From Inquilinus limosus (GTDB lineage Bacteria; Pseudomonadota; Alphaproteobacteria; DSM-16000; Inquilinaceae), in the NCBI RefSeq assembly GCF_002195995.1, contig NZ_NHON01000020.1:1-64000 (forward strand): 64,000 bases of DNA, read 5' to 3'. Positions 26,281 through 34,639 of this stretch are shown here, one piece after another. The notes under the pieces were generated by a model. The model did no database searches. It was not told the origin of the DNA and saw nothing but the letters and a program-made list of their open reading frames with translations. Made by a program: the position numbers and the translations under genes. How positions within the stretch are numbered: the stretch's first letter is position 1; each line of letters starts with the position of its first letter.

Positions 26281-27504
26281 TCACTTGCCGGGCAGGATCT
26301 TGTCCGTGGTGGCCCAGGCCTTCGGATAGACGATGGCCGCGTCCTCCGGCGACTGGTTCTCCTCGGTGTACTGGATGATGGTGAAGGGGACGTCCTTGAA
26401 CTGGTGGAAGGCCCAGTCCGGCGTCTTGTCGGTCGGGAAGGTGTAGGTGGCGTTCACGCCCTCGTACCTGATCTCCTCCAGCGCCTTGACGATGGCGGCG
26501 CGGTCGGCGGAGCCGGCCTTCCTGATCGCCTCGATGACGACGCCGAGCGTGTCATAGGCCTCCAGCGCGACGCCGGTGGGCGCCCGGTTGTAGCGCTCGG
26601 TGAACGCCTTGACGAACTCCTTCGCCTTGTCGTTCCACTGCGACTTCGGTTGCGCGACATTGACGATCAGCAGGTTCTTGGCGCAGGGGCCGACGACCTC
26701 CCACACCTCCTTCTGCAGCAGGCCGGACGACCCGATCAGGGCCGTCTCGGCGGTCGGCGCCAGGCCGAGCTGGCAGGCCTGCTTGACCAGCTGGTACTGC
26801 GCCTGGCCGGCGATCACCATCTGGATGACGTCGGGCCGCGGGCTCTGGCTCATCAGGCGCAGCAGCGCCGGGGTGAAGTCCTGCTGGTTCAGGTCGACCG
26901 TCGCCATCGTGTAGGGCACGCCCTTGGCCTTCAGCTCCCCGGCGATGACCTGGGCCCCGCCCTGCCCGAAATCGGTGTTCTCGGCGACGATGGCGATGTT
27001 CTTGAAGCCCTGCTCGACCGTCCAGTCGGCCGCCTTGACGTAGACCAGCGAGTTGGCCGGCGCGAGGCGGAACACCTCCGGATACTGCTTGGCCGTGATG
27101 GCGTCGGCCCAGACATCGGTGCCGACCCAGGGCACGCCGTATTTGTGCGCCTCCTCGATCTCGGCGAGGGCGACCGAGGAGTGGAACTCGCCGATGATCG
27201 CCGAAACGTTGTCCTTGGTGATCAGGCGCACCGCGGCGGCGCTGCCTTCCGCCGGCTGGCCCTTGGTGTCCTCGTAGGTGACCTCGATCTGGCGGCCCAG
27301 CACGCCGCCAGCCTTGTTGATCTGGTCGACCTCGAGCTGGACGGCCCATTGCATCTCCTGGCCGCCGGAATAGTTGCCGGGCGGGGACAACGGCCCGACC
27401 CAGCCGATGGCGATCGGGTCCTCGGCCATCGCCGGTCCTGCGGCAAAGGCCAGCGCCGCCAGCGTCAGCGCGGTGCCGAGATGAAGATGCGGATGACGGT
27501 TCAT
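26281..27504 (-). CDS. Branched-chain amino acid-type ABC transporter substrate-binding protein
   Basis: The protein has 407 residues from the ATG at 27504, preceded by GGGAGAG. The signal peptide is clear (MNRHPHLHLGTALTLAALAF, cleavage expected after AMA near 27). The mature part is a LivJ/AmiC-type periplasmic binding protein: PIAIGWVGPLSPPGNYSGGQ, AGGVLGRQIEVTYEDTKGQP and NIAIVAENTDFGQGGAQVI. An in-frame upstream extension exists but would hide the signal peptide. It heads the importer operon and is divergent from the RpiR regulator across 109 bp with candidate operators. The ligand is probably an amide or amino compound degraded by the neighbouring amidase, aminotransferase and BKACE enzymes. 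Confidence 0.9.
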   Translation of the reverse strand: MNRHPHLHLGTALTLAALAFAAGPAMAEDPIAIGWVGPLSPPGNYSGGQEMQWAVQLEVDQINKAGGVLGRQIEVTYEDTKGQPAEGSAAAVRLITKDNVSAIIGEFHSSVALAEIEEAHKYGVPWVGTDVWADAITAKQYPEVFRLAPANSLVYVKAADWTVEQGFKNIAIVAENTDFGQGGAQVIAGELKAKGVPYTMATVDLNQQDFTPALLRLMSQSPRPDVIQMVIAGQAQYQLVKQACQLGLAPTAETALIGSSGLLQKEVWEVVGPCAKNLLIVNVAQPKSQWNDKAKEFVKAFTERYNRAPTGVALEAYDTLGVVIEAIRKAGSADRAAIVKALEEIRYEGVNATYTFPTDKTPDWAFHQFKDVPFTIIQYTEENQSPEDAAIVYPKAWATTDKILPGK

Positions 27505-27538
27505 CGAGCTCTCCCTGCTTCTTTGGCCTCTGTTTAGA

Positions 27539-27575
27539 TGAAACGTTACACTCATTTTTTCAGTTTTGAAATGTT
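27539..27575. promoter_or_regulatory. Candidate RpiR operators (two TGAAAYGTT copies) in the divergent promoter
   Basis: TGAAACGTTACA starts at 27539 and TGAAATGTTCA at 27567, 28 bp apart on the same strand. Each is close to palindromic. They lie in the AT-rich 109-bp region between the importer operon and the RpiR gene, which fits binding by the adjacent dimeric or tetrameric regulator. This is a pattern-based proposal only. Confidence 0.4.
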
Positions 27576-27613
27576 CATTGCAGCGGCCGGGCGGCGGGCG
27601 TAAGTTCCGGTCC

Positions 27614-28477
27614 ATGTCGGAACCGGCCTTCCGTTCGCGCCTCCTGGAGGCCTATCAGGCGATGCCGCGCCAGCTGCGCGCCGCGGCGCAATGGGTGCTC
27701 GACCATCCGCGCGACGTGGCGCTGCTGACGATGCGGGAGCAGGCGCGCCGGGCCGGCGTGACCCCCGCCTCGATGACGCGGCTGGCGCAGCGCATGGGGC
27801 TCGACGGCTATGAGGATCTGCGCGCCCTCCATGCCGAAAGCCTGCGGTGGGGGGAGACGGAATTCTCCGACAAGGCCGGGGTCCTCGTCGAACGGCGCCG
27901 GCAAGGCGGCGACGGCGCCCTGGCCTTCGACCTGATGGAGACGCTGGAGCGTCACCTGGCGGCCCTCTGCCGGCCGGCAGCGATCGAGGACGTGACCAGG
28001 GCTGCCGCGGTGCTCGCCGCGGCGGGGCGCGTCCATGTGCTCGGCTACCGCTCCAGCTACACGGTGGCCTGCCATTTCGCCTATGTGTACGGGCTTGCCG
28101 GCGGTGCGGTCCGCCTGCTCGACGGTCCCGGCGGAACCGGGCCGGACGCCTTGCGGGAGGCGAAGCAGGGCGATGCCCTGCTCGCCGTCAGCGTGAAGCC
28201 GTACACCCGCGCGGCGGTCGAGCTCGCGGATTACGCGCTGGCGCGCGGGCTCGACATCGTGGCGATCACGGACAGCGTGGTGTCGCCGCTGGTGGCCCGG
28301 GCGCGCGCCGCCATCATCGTTCCGACCGAAAGCCCGTCCTTCTTCCACACCATGGCGCCGGCCTTCGCGGTCGCCGAGGCGCTGGCCGCCATCCTCGCGG
28401 CCACGGCCGGCGACGAGGCCCTCGCCGCCGTGCGGGCGATGGAACGCCAGTTCAGGGCCCTTTCCACCCACATCTAG
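27614..28477 (+). CDS. MurR/RpiR-family transcriptional regulator with SIS domain
   Basis: The protein has 287 residues from the ATG at 27614. The N-terminal HTH_6 domain spans about 1-75 (DVALLTMREQARRAGVTPAS then MTRLAQRMGLDGYEDLR). The C-terminal SIS domain is about 125-255 (VHVLGYRSSYTVACHFAY, ALLAVSVKPYTRAAVELADY). SIS domains of this family usually sense phosphosugars, though related regulators control amino-acid catabolism. It is divergent from the ABC importer and followed after 14 bp by the aminotransferase, so it probably controls both units. Confidence 0.9.
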   Translation: MSEPAFRSRLLEAYQAMPRQLRAAAQWVLDHPRDVALLTMREQARRAGVTPASMTRLAQRMGLDGYEDLRALHAESLRWGETEFSDKAGVLVERRRQGGDGALAFDLMETLERHLAALCRPAAIEDVTRAAAVLAAAGRVHVLGYRSSYTVACHFAYVYGLAGGAVRLLDGPGGTGPDALREAKQGDALLAVSVKPYTRAAVELADYALARGLDIVAITDSVVSPLVARARAAIIVPTESPSFFHTMAPAFAVAEALAAILAATAGDEALAAVRAMERQFRALSTHI

Positions 28478-28491
28478 GCTTGGCCGATGCC

Positions 28492-29829
28492 ATGACCCGC
28501 ATCCTGCACCGATCGATCAAGGGCAAGCTTCCCGTCGCCGTCGGCGGCAAGGGCATCGAGCTGTTCGACAGCGAGGGCCGCCGCTATATCGACGCGTCCG
28601 GCGGCGCCGCCGTGTCCTGCCTCGGCCACGGCCATCCGGACGTGATCGCCGCCATGCACGCCCAGCTCGACAAACTCGCCTACGCCCATACGGGCTTCTT
28701 CACCACCGAGGTGGCCGAGCGGCTGGCCGACCGGCTGGTTGCCGACGCCCCGGCGGGCATCGGCCATGTCTATCTCGTCAGCGGCGGCTCCGAGGCCGTC
28801 GAGGCCGCGCTGAAGATGGCGCGGCAATACTTCGTCGAAAAGGGCGAGCCGCAGCGCCGCCACGTCATCGCCCGCCGGCAGAGCTATCACGGCAACACGC
28901 TCGGCGCGCTCGCCGCCGGCGGCAATGAATGGCGGCGCAGCCAGTTCAAGCCGCTGCTGGTCGAGACGCACCATATCGATCCGTGCTTCGCCTATCGCTT
29001 CCAGCAGCCCGGGGAATCCGACGCCGACTATGCGGCGCGCGCCGCGCAGGCGCTGGAGGACAAGATCCTGGAGCTCGGCGGGGACGAGGTCATCGCCTTC
29101 GTCGCCGAGACGGTGGTGGGGGCCACGGCCGGCGCCGTGCCGCCGGTCGCGGATTACCTGAGACGCATCCGCGCCATCTGCGACCGCTACGGCGTGCTGC
29201 TCATCCTCGACGAGGTGATGTGCGGCATGGGGCGCACGGGCACGCTGCATGCCTGCGAGCAGGATGGCGTCGCCCCGGACCTGATGGTGATCGCCAAGGG
29301 CCTCGGCGGCGGCTACCAGCCGATCGGCGCGGTGCTGCTGTCGGACAGGATCTTCGAGGCCTTCGCCAGCGGCTCCGGCTTCTTCCAGCACGGCCACACC
29401 TATATGGGCCATCCGATGGCGGCCGCGGCCGGCCTGGCCGTGCAGGAGGTGATCCGCCGCGAGAACCTGCTGGCGAATGTCAGGCAGATGGGCGGGCATC
29501 TGGCGCGGCGTCTGGCCGAGCGCTTCGGCAACCACCACCATGTCGGCGATGTCCGCGGTCGCGGCCTGTTCCAGGCGATCGAGCTGGTCGCCAACCGCGG
29601 CACCAGGGAGCCGTTCGATCCCGGGCTCAAGCTCCATGCGCGGATCAAGCAGGCGGCGATGGCCAACGGCCTGATGGTCTATCCGATGGGCGGAACGATC
29701 GACGGCCGGCGTGGCGACCACGTGCTGATCGCGCCGCCCTTCATCTCGACCGCCGATGACATCGACGAGATCGTGGAGCGGCTGGGCAACGCCGTCGACA
29801 CGGCCATGTCCGGAATGCCGGCGGGGTGA
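28492..29829 (+). CDS. Class III (omega) aminotransferase, PLP-dependent
   Basis: The protein has 445 residues. ILDEVMCGMGRTG holds the PLP-nitrogen Asp, and Lys269 in VIAKGLGGGYQPIGAVL is the Schiff-base lysine. YIDASGGAAVSCLGHGHP and YHGNTLGAL are further class III signatures. It follows the RpiR gene by 14 bp. Class III enzymes move amino groups from omega-amino acids, amines or diamines to pyruvate or 2-oxoglutarate. Beside a BKACE enzyme, an amidase and a Liv-type importer, it fits a pathway that deaminates a beta- or omega-amino acid to a keto acid. Exact acceptor and donor are not predictable. Confidence 0.9.
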   Translation: MTRILHRSIKGKLPVAVGGKGIELFDSEGRRYIDASGGAAVSCLGHGHPDVIAAMHAQLDKLAYAHTGFFTTEVAERLADRLVADAPAGIGHVYLVSGGSEAVEAALKMARQYFVEKGEPQRRHVIARRQSYHGNTLGALAAGGNEWRRSQFKPLLVETHHIDPCFAYRFQQPGESDADYAARAAQALEDKILELGGDEVIAFVAETVVGATAGAVPPVADYLRRIRAICDRYGVLLILDEVMCGMGRTGTLHACEQDGVAPDLMVIAKGLGGGYQPIGAVLLSDRIFEAFASGSGFFQHGHTYMGHPMAAAAGLAVQEVIRRENLLANVRQMGGHLARRLAERFGNHHHVGDVRGRGLFQAIELVANRGTREPFDPGLKLHARIKQAAMANGLMVYPMGGTIDGRRGDHVLIAPPFISTADDIDEIVERLGNAVDTAMSGMPAG

Positions 29830-29850
29830 GCGCCGGCTGACCCGGACGGC

Positions 29851-30927
29851 TCAGGCGTTGCCGCCGCGCAGGGCGGCGATCACCGCATCCGTCACCTCGG
29901 CCGTGCCCGCCGTGCCGCCGAGGTCCGGGCTCAGATGCTCCCGCCGCTCGGTCACCGTCTCGATGGCGGCCATCAGGCGGCGGGCGGCGGCGCCCTCGCC
30001 GAGATGGTCGAGCATCAGGCTGGCCGTCCAGAAGCAGCCCAGCGGGTTGGCGATGCCCTTGCCCATGATGTCGAAGGCCGAGCCGTGGATCGGCTCGAAC
30101 ATCGACGGGCGCTTGCGCGACGGGTCGATATTGGCGGTCGACCCGATGCCGAGCGACCCGCCCAGCGCGGCCGCCAGGTCCGACAGGATGTCGGCATGCA
30201 GGTTGGTGGCCAGCACCGTGTCGATCGAGCCGGGCTTGTTGACCATGCGCTGGGTCATGGCATCGACCAGCATCCAGTCGACGGTCAGGCCGGGATAGTC
30301 GCGGATGACGTCCTTCACCACCTCGTCCCAGAACACCATGCCGTGGCGCTGGGCGTTGGATTTGGTGACCACCGTCAGCAGCCGCCGGGGGCGGGACGAG
30401 GCGAGGTCACAGGCGAAGCGGGCGATGCGTTCGACCCCGGCGCGGGTGAACACGGCGACATCCATGCCGACCTCGATCGGCAGGCCACGATGGGCCCGGC
30501 CGCCGACCCCGGCATATTCGCCCTCGCTGTTCTCGCGCACGATCACCCAGTCGATCTGCCGCCCCAGCTCCGGCCGCAGCGGGCCGGTCAGGCCGGGCAG
30601 CAGCCGCGTCGGCCGGACATTGGCGTATTGGTCGAAGCCCTGGCAGATCGCCAGGCGCAGGCCCCACAGGGTGATGTCGTCGGGCAGGTCCGGGTCGCCG
30701 ACCGCGCCGAAATAGATCGCGTCGAAGCCTTCCAGCCGCGCCAGCCCGTCCGCCGGCATCATCCGGCTGTTGCGGCGATAATAGTCCGAGCCCCAGTCGA
30801 ACCGCTCGAAGGCGAAGGACAGGCCGGGCTCGACCTCGGCCAGCGCCTGCAGCACGCGGACGCCGGCCTCGACCACCTCGACGCCGATCCCGTCGCCGCC
30901 CAGGACGGCAATTCTATGCGAGGACAT
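29851..30927 (-). CDS. Tartrate dehydrogenase/decarboxylase-family NAD-dependent enzyme (isopropylmalate dehydrogenase superfamily)
   Basis: The protein has 358 residues. It begins IAVLGGDGIGVEVVEAGVRV. WVIVRENSEGEYAGVGGR is the substrate-binding RENxEGEY block and ATNLHADILSDL carries the metal-binding Asp residues. The sequence matches the TtuC (tartrate dehydrogenase/D-malate dehydrogenase) branch. It is the last gene of the PrpD-led operon and its start overlaps the preceding dehydrogenase by 14 bases, with GGAGA at a proper distance. It oxidises and usually decarboxylates a 2-hydroxy acid with NAD. Three enzymes of this superfamily occur within 11 kb. Confidence 0.88.
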   Translation of the reverse strand: MSSHRIAVLGGDGIGVEVVEAGVRVLQALAEVEPGLSFAFERFDWGSDYYRRNSRMMPADGLARLEGFDAIYFGAVGDPDLPDDITLWGLRLAICQGFDQYANVRPTRLLPGLTGPLRPELGRQIDWVIVRENSEGEYAGVGGRAHRGLPIEVGMDVAVFTRAGVERIARFACDLASSRPRRLLTVVTKSNAQRHGMVFWDEVVKDVIRDYPGLTVDWMLVDAMTQRMVNKPGSIDTVLATNLHADILSDLAAALGGSLGIGSTANIDPSRKRPSMFEPIHGSAFDIMGKGIANPLGCFWTASLMLDHLGEGAAARRLMAAIETVTERREHLSPDLGGTAGTAEVTDAVIAALRGGNA

Positions 30928-32005
30928 GGTCGGTCTCCGTCTCGATGGCGCTCACGATGGCGTCGGTCATGCCGGCGGTGCCGGCGGTGCCGCGGATATC
31001 GCCGGTCCGCGTCTCCGGCCTGGCCAGCGCCGCGACCGTGGCCCTGCCCATCAGCGCGGCAGCGGCCACGGCCTCGGCGACGCCGCGGTCGCGACCCAGC
31101 CAGTCCAGCATCATGCGCGTCGATTCGATCATCGCGAAAGGGTTGGCGATGCCTCGCCCGGCGATGTCGGGGGCGGAGCCGTGCGCCGCCTGGGCCATGG
31201 CGATGGCACCCTCGCCGATGCACAGCCCCGGCGCCATGCCCAGCCCGCCCACCAGCCCGGCCGCCTCGTCGGTCAGGATGTCGCCGAACATGTTGGTGGT
31301 CACCACCACGTCGAAGGTCTGCGGGTCGCGCAGCAGCCGCATGGCGAAGGTGTCGACGATCACCTCGTCCACCGTCACGTCCGGGAAGGCCTCGGCGGCG
31401 CGGTGGCATTCCTCGACGAACATGCCACAGCCCAGCTTGAACACCGTGTTCTTGTGCACCAGGGTCAGCTTGCGGCGGCGGCTCCGCGCGATCTCCAGCG
31501 CCGCCCGGGCGACGCGATAGCTGCCCTGCCGCGTGATCACCCGCACCGAGATGGTGGTGTCCTCGGTCGGCCGGAACTCGCCCGAGCCGGCGACGACGTT
31601 GCGGTCGGGCTGGAACCCTTCGTTGTTCTCGCGGACGATGACCAGGTCGACATCGTCGAACAGCGCCCCCAGGCCGGGATAGGAACGGGTCGGCCGGACA
31701 TTGGCGAACAGGCCGAAATGCTTGCGCAGGATCGGGTGCGGGTTGATGGCGCCCGGCGCCTTCGGATAGGCGCGATGGCCGATCGGGCCGAGGATGAAGC
31801 CGTCCATCGCGGCCAGCGCCTCCAGCGTGCCGTCCGGCATGGTCGACCCATGCGTGTCCAGCGCCCGGCGGCCGATCGGCAGCGGCCGCCAGTCGATGTC
31901 GAGCCCGGCGCGGGCGGCGGCGGCGCGCGCCACCCGGACCGAGGCCGGCACGATCTCGAGGCCGATATCGTCGCCGTCGAGGATGCCGATGGTGAGGTGT
32001 GCCAT
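30914..32005 (-). CDS. Isocitrate/isopropylmalate dehydrogenase-family protein
   Basis: The protein has 363 residues. It begins LTIGILDGDDIGLEIVPASV. IVRENNEGFQPDRN is a variant of the RENxEGEY block in which the tyrosine is replaced, and TNMFGDILTDEAAGLVGG keeps the metal-binding Asp residues. HGSAPDIAGRGIANPFAMI is the C-terminal family block. It is distinct from the two TtuC-like paralogues nearby, so the substrate is probably a different 2-hydroxy acid (isocitrate-, homoisocitrate- or alkylmalate-like). It lies 18 bp after the PrpD gene and overlaps the next dehydrogenase. Confidence 0.86.
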   Translation of the reverse strand: MAHLTIGILDGDDIGLEIVPASVRVARAAAARAGLDIDWRPLPIGRRALDTHGSTMPDGTLEALAAMDGFILGPIGHRAYPKAPGAINPHPILRKHFGLFANVRPTRSYPGLGALFDDVDLVIVRENNEGFQPDRNVVAGSGEFRPTEDTTISVRVITRQGSYRVARAALEIARSRRRKLTLVHKNTVFKLGCGMFVEECHRAAEAFPDVTVDEVIVDTFAMRLLRDPQTFDVVVTTNMFGDILTDEAAGLVGGLGMAPGLCIGEGAIAMAQAAHGSAPDIAGRGIANPFAMIESTRMMLDWLGRDRGVAEAVAAAALMGRATVAALARPETRTGDIRGTAGTAGMTDAIVSAIETETDHVLA

Positions 32006-32023
32006 TCCCGTGTCCCGCCCCGG

Positions 32024-33433
32024 TCAGCCAGCCCGCGCGACCAGGCCCATCAGCCGCTCGATCGAGGGCTGCCGCTCCAACTCGCGCACCAGGTCCACCA
32101 CCTCATCCGCCGCGGCCCGGGCCAGGCCGGCATGGGCGGCGTTGTCGCGGAACTTGGCGGCGACCTCGTCATAGCTCATCGGGTTGGCCGGGCTGCCCTT
32201 GCCGAAATCGGCCTCGCCATGGATCTTGCCCCCATCGCGCAGGGTGATGTCGATGATCGTGGTCATCTTGTGATACCCCGCCCGCTCGGCCCGCTCATCG
32301 ACCACGAAGTCGACCTTCCCGATCATCGCCCGGACATCGTCGCGCCGGGTCGTCTCGTCGGTGAATTCCGACAGGCCGGCCTTGCCGTCCAGCAGCAGGA
32401 TGGCCATGCAGAATTCCATCGAGAACTTGGCCTGCAACTCATCCTGCGGGCGGTGATGGATCAGGGCGTTGGGCATGTTGGAGTTGGTGCCGACGCGCAC
32501 ATGCTCGACATCGGCGGCCTTGATGCCGTGCTTGCGGATCAGCCGCGCCATCTCGGTCATGCCCGGATGGGTCAGCGACCCCGAGGGGTGCGGCTTGATC
32601 GAGATGCCGGGGGCGGCGAAGGTCCAGGGCGCCCCGAGGCGGGACTGGATCGCCCCGGCATCATAGCCGCCGCCGGCGGCCTGGAAGAAGCCGCGCGGTG
32701 CTTCCAGGATCTTGTCCGTGGCGGTCCAGCCGGAGGCGGCGAGCTGGGCGGCGACGATGCCGCTTTCCGACGACCGGCCGGCGTGGAACGGCTTGGTCAT
32801 CGTGCCGAAATTCTCGCGCAGCCCGGCCGACTGGCTGCCGGCGACCGACAGCGCCCGGGCCGTCGCCTCGGCATCGAGCCGCAGCAGCGAGGCGGCGGCC
32901 GCCGCGGCGGCGAAGGTGCCGCAGGTGGCGGTGGCGTGGAACCCGGTCTGGTAGTGGCGGGGGGCGATCGCCTCGGCGATCTTGCACTCCACCTCCACCC
33001 CCAGGTGATAGGCCAGCATCACCGCGCCGCCGGAGGCCCCGGTCTGCTCGCCCATGGCCAGCGCGGCGGGCAGGGCAGGGGCGGTGGGGTGGGTCAGCAG
33101 GCCGTAGACCCGGTCGGTGGCGACCGCCAGCTGGGTGTCGTCATAGTCGTCGGCATGGATGCCGACGCCGTTGGCGAAGGCCGCGAAGCGCGGGGCGACT
33201 TTGCGGCCGGCCCCGATCACCGTCGCCGCGCCGGGCTGCAGCCCGAGCTCGTCCAGATGCTGCCGGACGAGCTCGCCGCTGCGGGCCACGGATCCGGACA
33301 GGGCCAGGCCCAGCCCGTCGAGGATGGATTTCTTCCCCAGCGCGACCACGTCGTCCGGAAGATCGGCCAGCCTGGTGTCGGAAACGAAGCCGGCCACGTA
33401 GTTCGTGAGACCGGTCTGAACGGCGTTGCCCAT
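32024..33433 (-). CDS. MmgE/PrpD-family protein (2-methylcitrate dehydratase / cis-aconitate decarboxylase-like)
   Basis: The protein has 469 residues from the ATG at 33433, preceded by GGGGAAG. Family blocks are GNAVQTGLTNYVAGFVSDT, ANGVGIHADDYDDTQ, HYQTGFHATATCGTFAAAAA and ISIKPHPSGSLTHPG. Known members dehydrate 2-methylcitrate, decarboxylate cis-aconitate or act on iminodisuccinate. No prpB or prpC is beside it, so a role in the propionate methylcitrate cycle is unlikely. It leads an operon with two decarboxylating dehydrogenases and has the shared GTTGACAG motif upstream. I infer action on a branched or hydroxylated di- or tricarboxylate. Confidence 0.88.
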   Translation of the reverse strand: MGNAVQTGLTNYVAGFVSDTRLADLPDDVVALGKKSILDGLGLALSGSVARSGELVRQHLDELGLQPGAATVIGAGRKVAPRFAAFANGVGIHADDYDDTQLAVATDRVYGLLTHPTAPALPAALAMGEQTGASGGAVMLAYHLGVEVECKIAEAIAPRHYQTGFHATATCGTFAAAAAAASLLRLDAEATARALSVAGSQSAGLRENFGTMTKPFHAGRSSESGIVAAQLAASGWTATDKILEAPRGFFQAAGGGYDAGAIQSRLGAPWTFAAPGISIKPHPSGSLTHPGMTEMARLIRKHGIKAADVEHVRVGTNSNMPNALIHHRPQDELQAKFSMEFCMAILLLDGKAGLSEFTDETTRRDDVRAMIGKVDFVVDERAERAGYHKMTTIIDITLRDGGKIHGEADFGKGSPANPMSYDEVAAKFRDNAAHAGLARAAADEVVDLVRELERQPSIERLMGLVARAG

Positions 33434-33520
33434 CGATCTTCCCCGTCGTTGAGAGCGATCCCGCACGGCCTTCGGTCTGGCCGGTGGATGGGACCTGCAC
33501 GGAATTAGGCGGGTGGCGTT

Positions 33521-33545
33521 GGTAAACTGTCAACGATTTTCTGTT
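33521..33545 (-). promoter_or_regulatory. Candidate GntR operator upstream of the PrpD operon
   Basis: On the minus strand the region reads AATCGTTGACAGTTTACC, about 90 bp upstream of the PrpD start codon, with a second related half-site (TGTTGGCA on the plus strand) beside it. Closely matching sequences occur at 38774-38794 and 41142-41162. The GntR gene lies immediately upstream. The site is AT-richer than its surroundings and well placed for promoter control. Confidence 0.6.
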
Positions 33546-33587
33546 GGCAAAAAAGCTCCATCCAATTCGTTGAGAACCTATGCCTTT

Positions 33588-33673
33588 CCGTCATGGCGAG
33601 CCCCGAAGGGGCGCGGCCATCCAGCGGCACCGCTCTCTGGATGGCCACGGCGCTGCGCGCCTCGCCATGACGG
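33588..33673. repeat. Dispersed palindromic repeat (CGTCATGGCGAG type)
   Basis: The outer arms CCGTCATGGCGAG and CTCGCCATGACGG are perfect complements, and inner arms GGCCATCCAG and CTGGATGGCC form a second stem. It lies between the GntR gene and the PrpD operon, where the RNA hairpin could stop transcription leaving GntR. The left half closely matches the spacer of the inverted repeat at 53876-53998, so this is a genome-dispersed element. Confidence 0.75.
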
Positions 33674-33734
33674 CAGGGCTTGCTGAATTCTCCTGATCGT
33701 CGCGGGGGCGGCGAGGGCCGGCCGGTGCCGGCCG

Positions 33735-34445
33735 TCAGCCTTCCGGCGGGTGGCGATGGACCAGCTCCGCCGCCCGGCGCGTGCGCGACATGCCGTTGAT
33801 GATATGCGCGTATCCGGCGGCGAAGGCCCGTTGCTGGTCGCGCGCCGCCACCGCGTCGAAGATCGCCCGGTGCTCGGCGTTGGAGACGTCGAGCACATCG
33901 CCGCTGGCCAAAGCGCGGTAGCGCTGGATGTGCAGCTCGCGCGCCAGGCCGAGATAGATCTGCGCCAGCCGGGCGTTGCCGGAGGCGCGCGCCAGCTCGG
34001 AGTGGAACTGCAGGTTGACCGGGTAGTAGTGGCTGACCTCGCCGGCGGCGGCGAGTCCGTCCATCCGGTCCACCAGCTCGCGCAGCTTGGCGATCTCGGC
34101 GTCGCTGACGCGCATGGCGGCGCACATGGCGAGCGAGGCGAAGACGCAGGCGCGGGCCTCGGAGACGTCGCGCGCCTCGTCGCTGCTCAGCTCCCGCACG
34201 AAGAAGCCGCGATTCGGGATGATCTGGATCAGGCCCATCGCGGCCAGGGCGCTGCAGGCCTCGCGGATCGGTCCGCGGCTGACCTTCAGGCGCTGCGCCA
34301 GGGCGTTCTCGTTGATCCGTTCGTTCGGGGTGAACTCGCCCTCGACGATCATCCGCTCGATCTCGGTCTGCACGACATTCGTCAGCGACCGGGTGCGCAG
34401 GAAATCGATCGGCGAGAATCCCGGCGTGTTGTCGGTGTCCGTCAT
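33735..34445 (-). CDS. GntR-family transcriptional regulator, FadR/FCD subfamily
   Basis: The protein has 236 residues. The winged helix-turn-helix spans about 20-90 (NENALAQRLKVSRGPIREAC is the recognition region) and is followed by an FCD ligand domain with metal-ligand-type His residues in NLQFHSELARASGN and EHRAIFDAV. FCD regulators usually repress catabolic genes and are released by organic acids. It sits between the ABC importer operon and the PrpD operon. A closely related GTTGACAG-centred motif precedes the PrpD operon, the importer operon and the PdxA-like/dehalogenase pair, so I infer that it is the local regulon repressor. Two direct TGAACGG repeats lie in its own leader (about 34457-34475, minus strand). 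Confidence 0.92.
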   Translation of the reverse strand: MTDTDNTPGFSPIDFLRTRSLTNVVQTEIERMIVEGEFTPNERINENALAQRLKVSRGPIREACSALAAMGLIQIIPNRGFFVRELSSDEARDVSEARACVFASLAMCAAMRVSDAEIAKLRELVDRMDGLAAAGEVSHYYPVNLQFHSELARASGNARLAQIYLGLARELHIQRYRALASGDVLDVSNAEHRAIFDAVAARDQQRAFAAGYAHIINGMSRTRRAAELVHRHPPEG

Positions 34446-34639
34446 GGGTCTGAAGTCCGTTCAATGCCGTTCAGGCCATGTCGCCCGGCCGCGGCGCGGC
34501 GGTCTGCAATCTCCACCGTGCCGATCTCCCCCAACCGCTGCGACGACGACATCATCACCGTATAGCCATAACGGAGGCGAGCCCCCGGTTGTCAAGCGGG
34601 CCGACCGCGACCGTCCTGGCGCAGGACCCGCTCCCCATG

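Noticed and set aside
32024-33433. Methylcitrate-cycle role for the PrpD-family gene
   Set aside because: No prpB, prpC or prpR neighbours; the operon partners are decarboxylating dehydrogenases instead.
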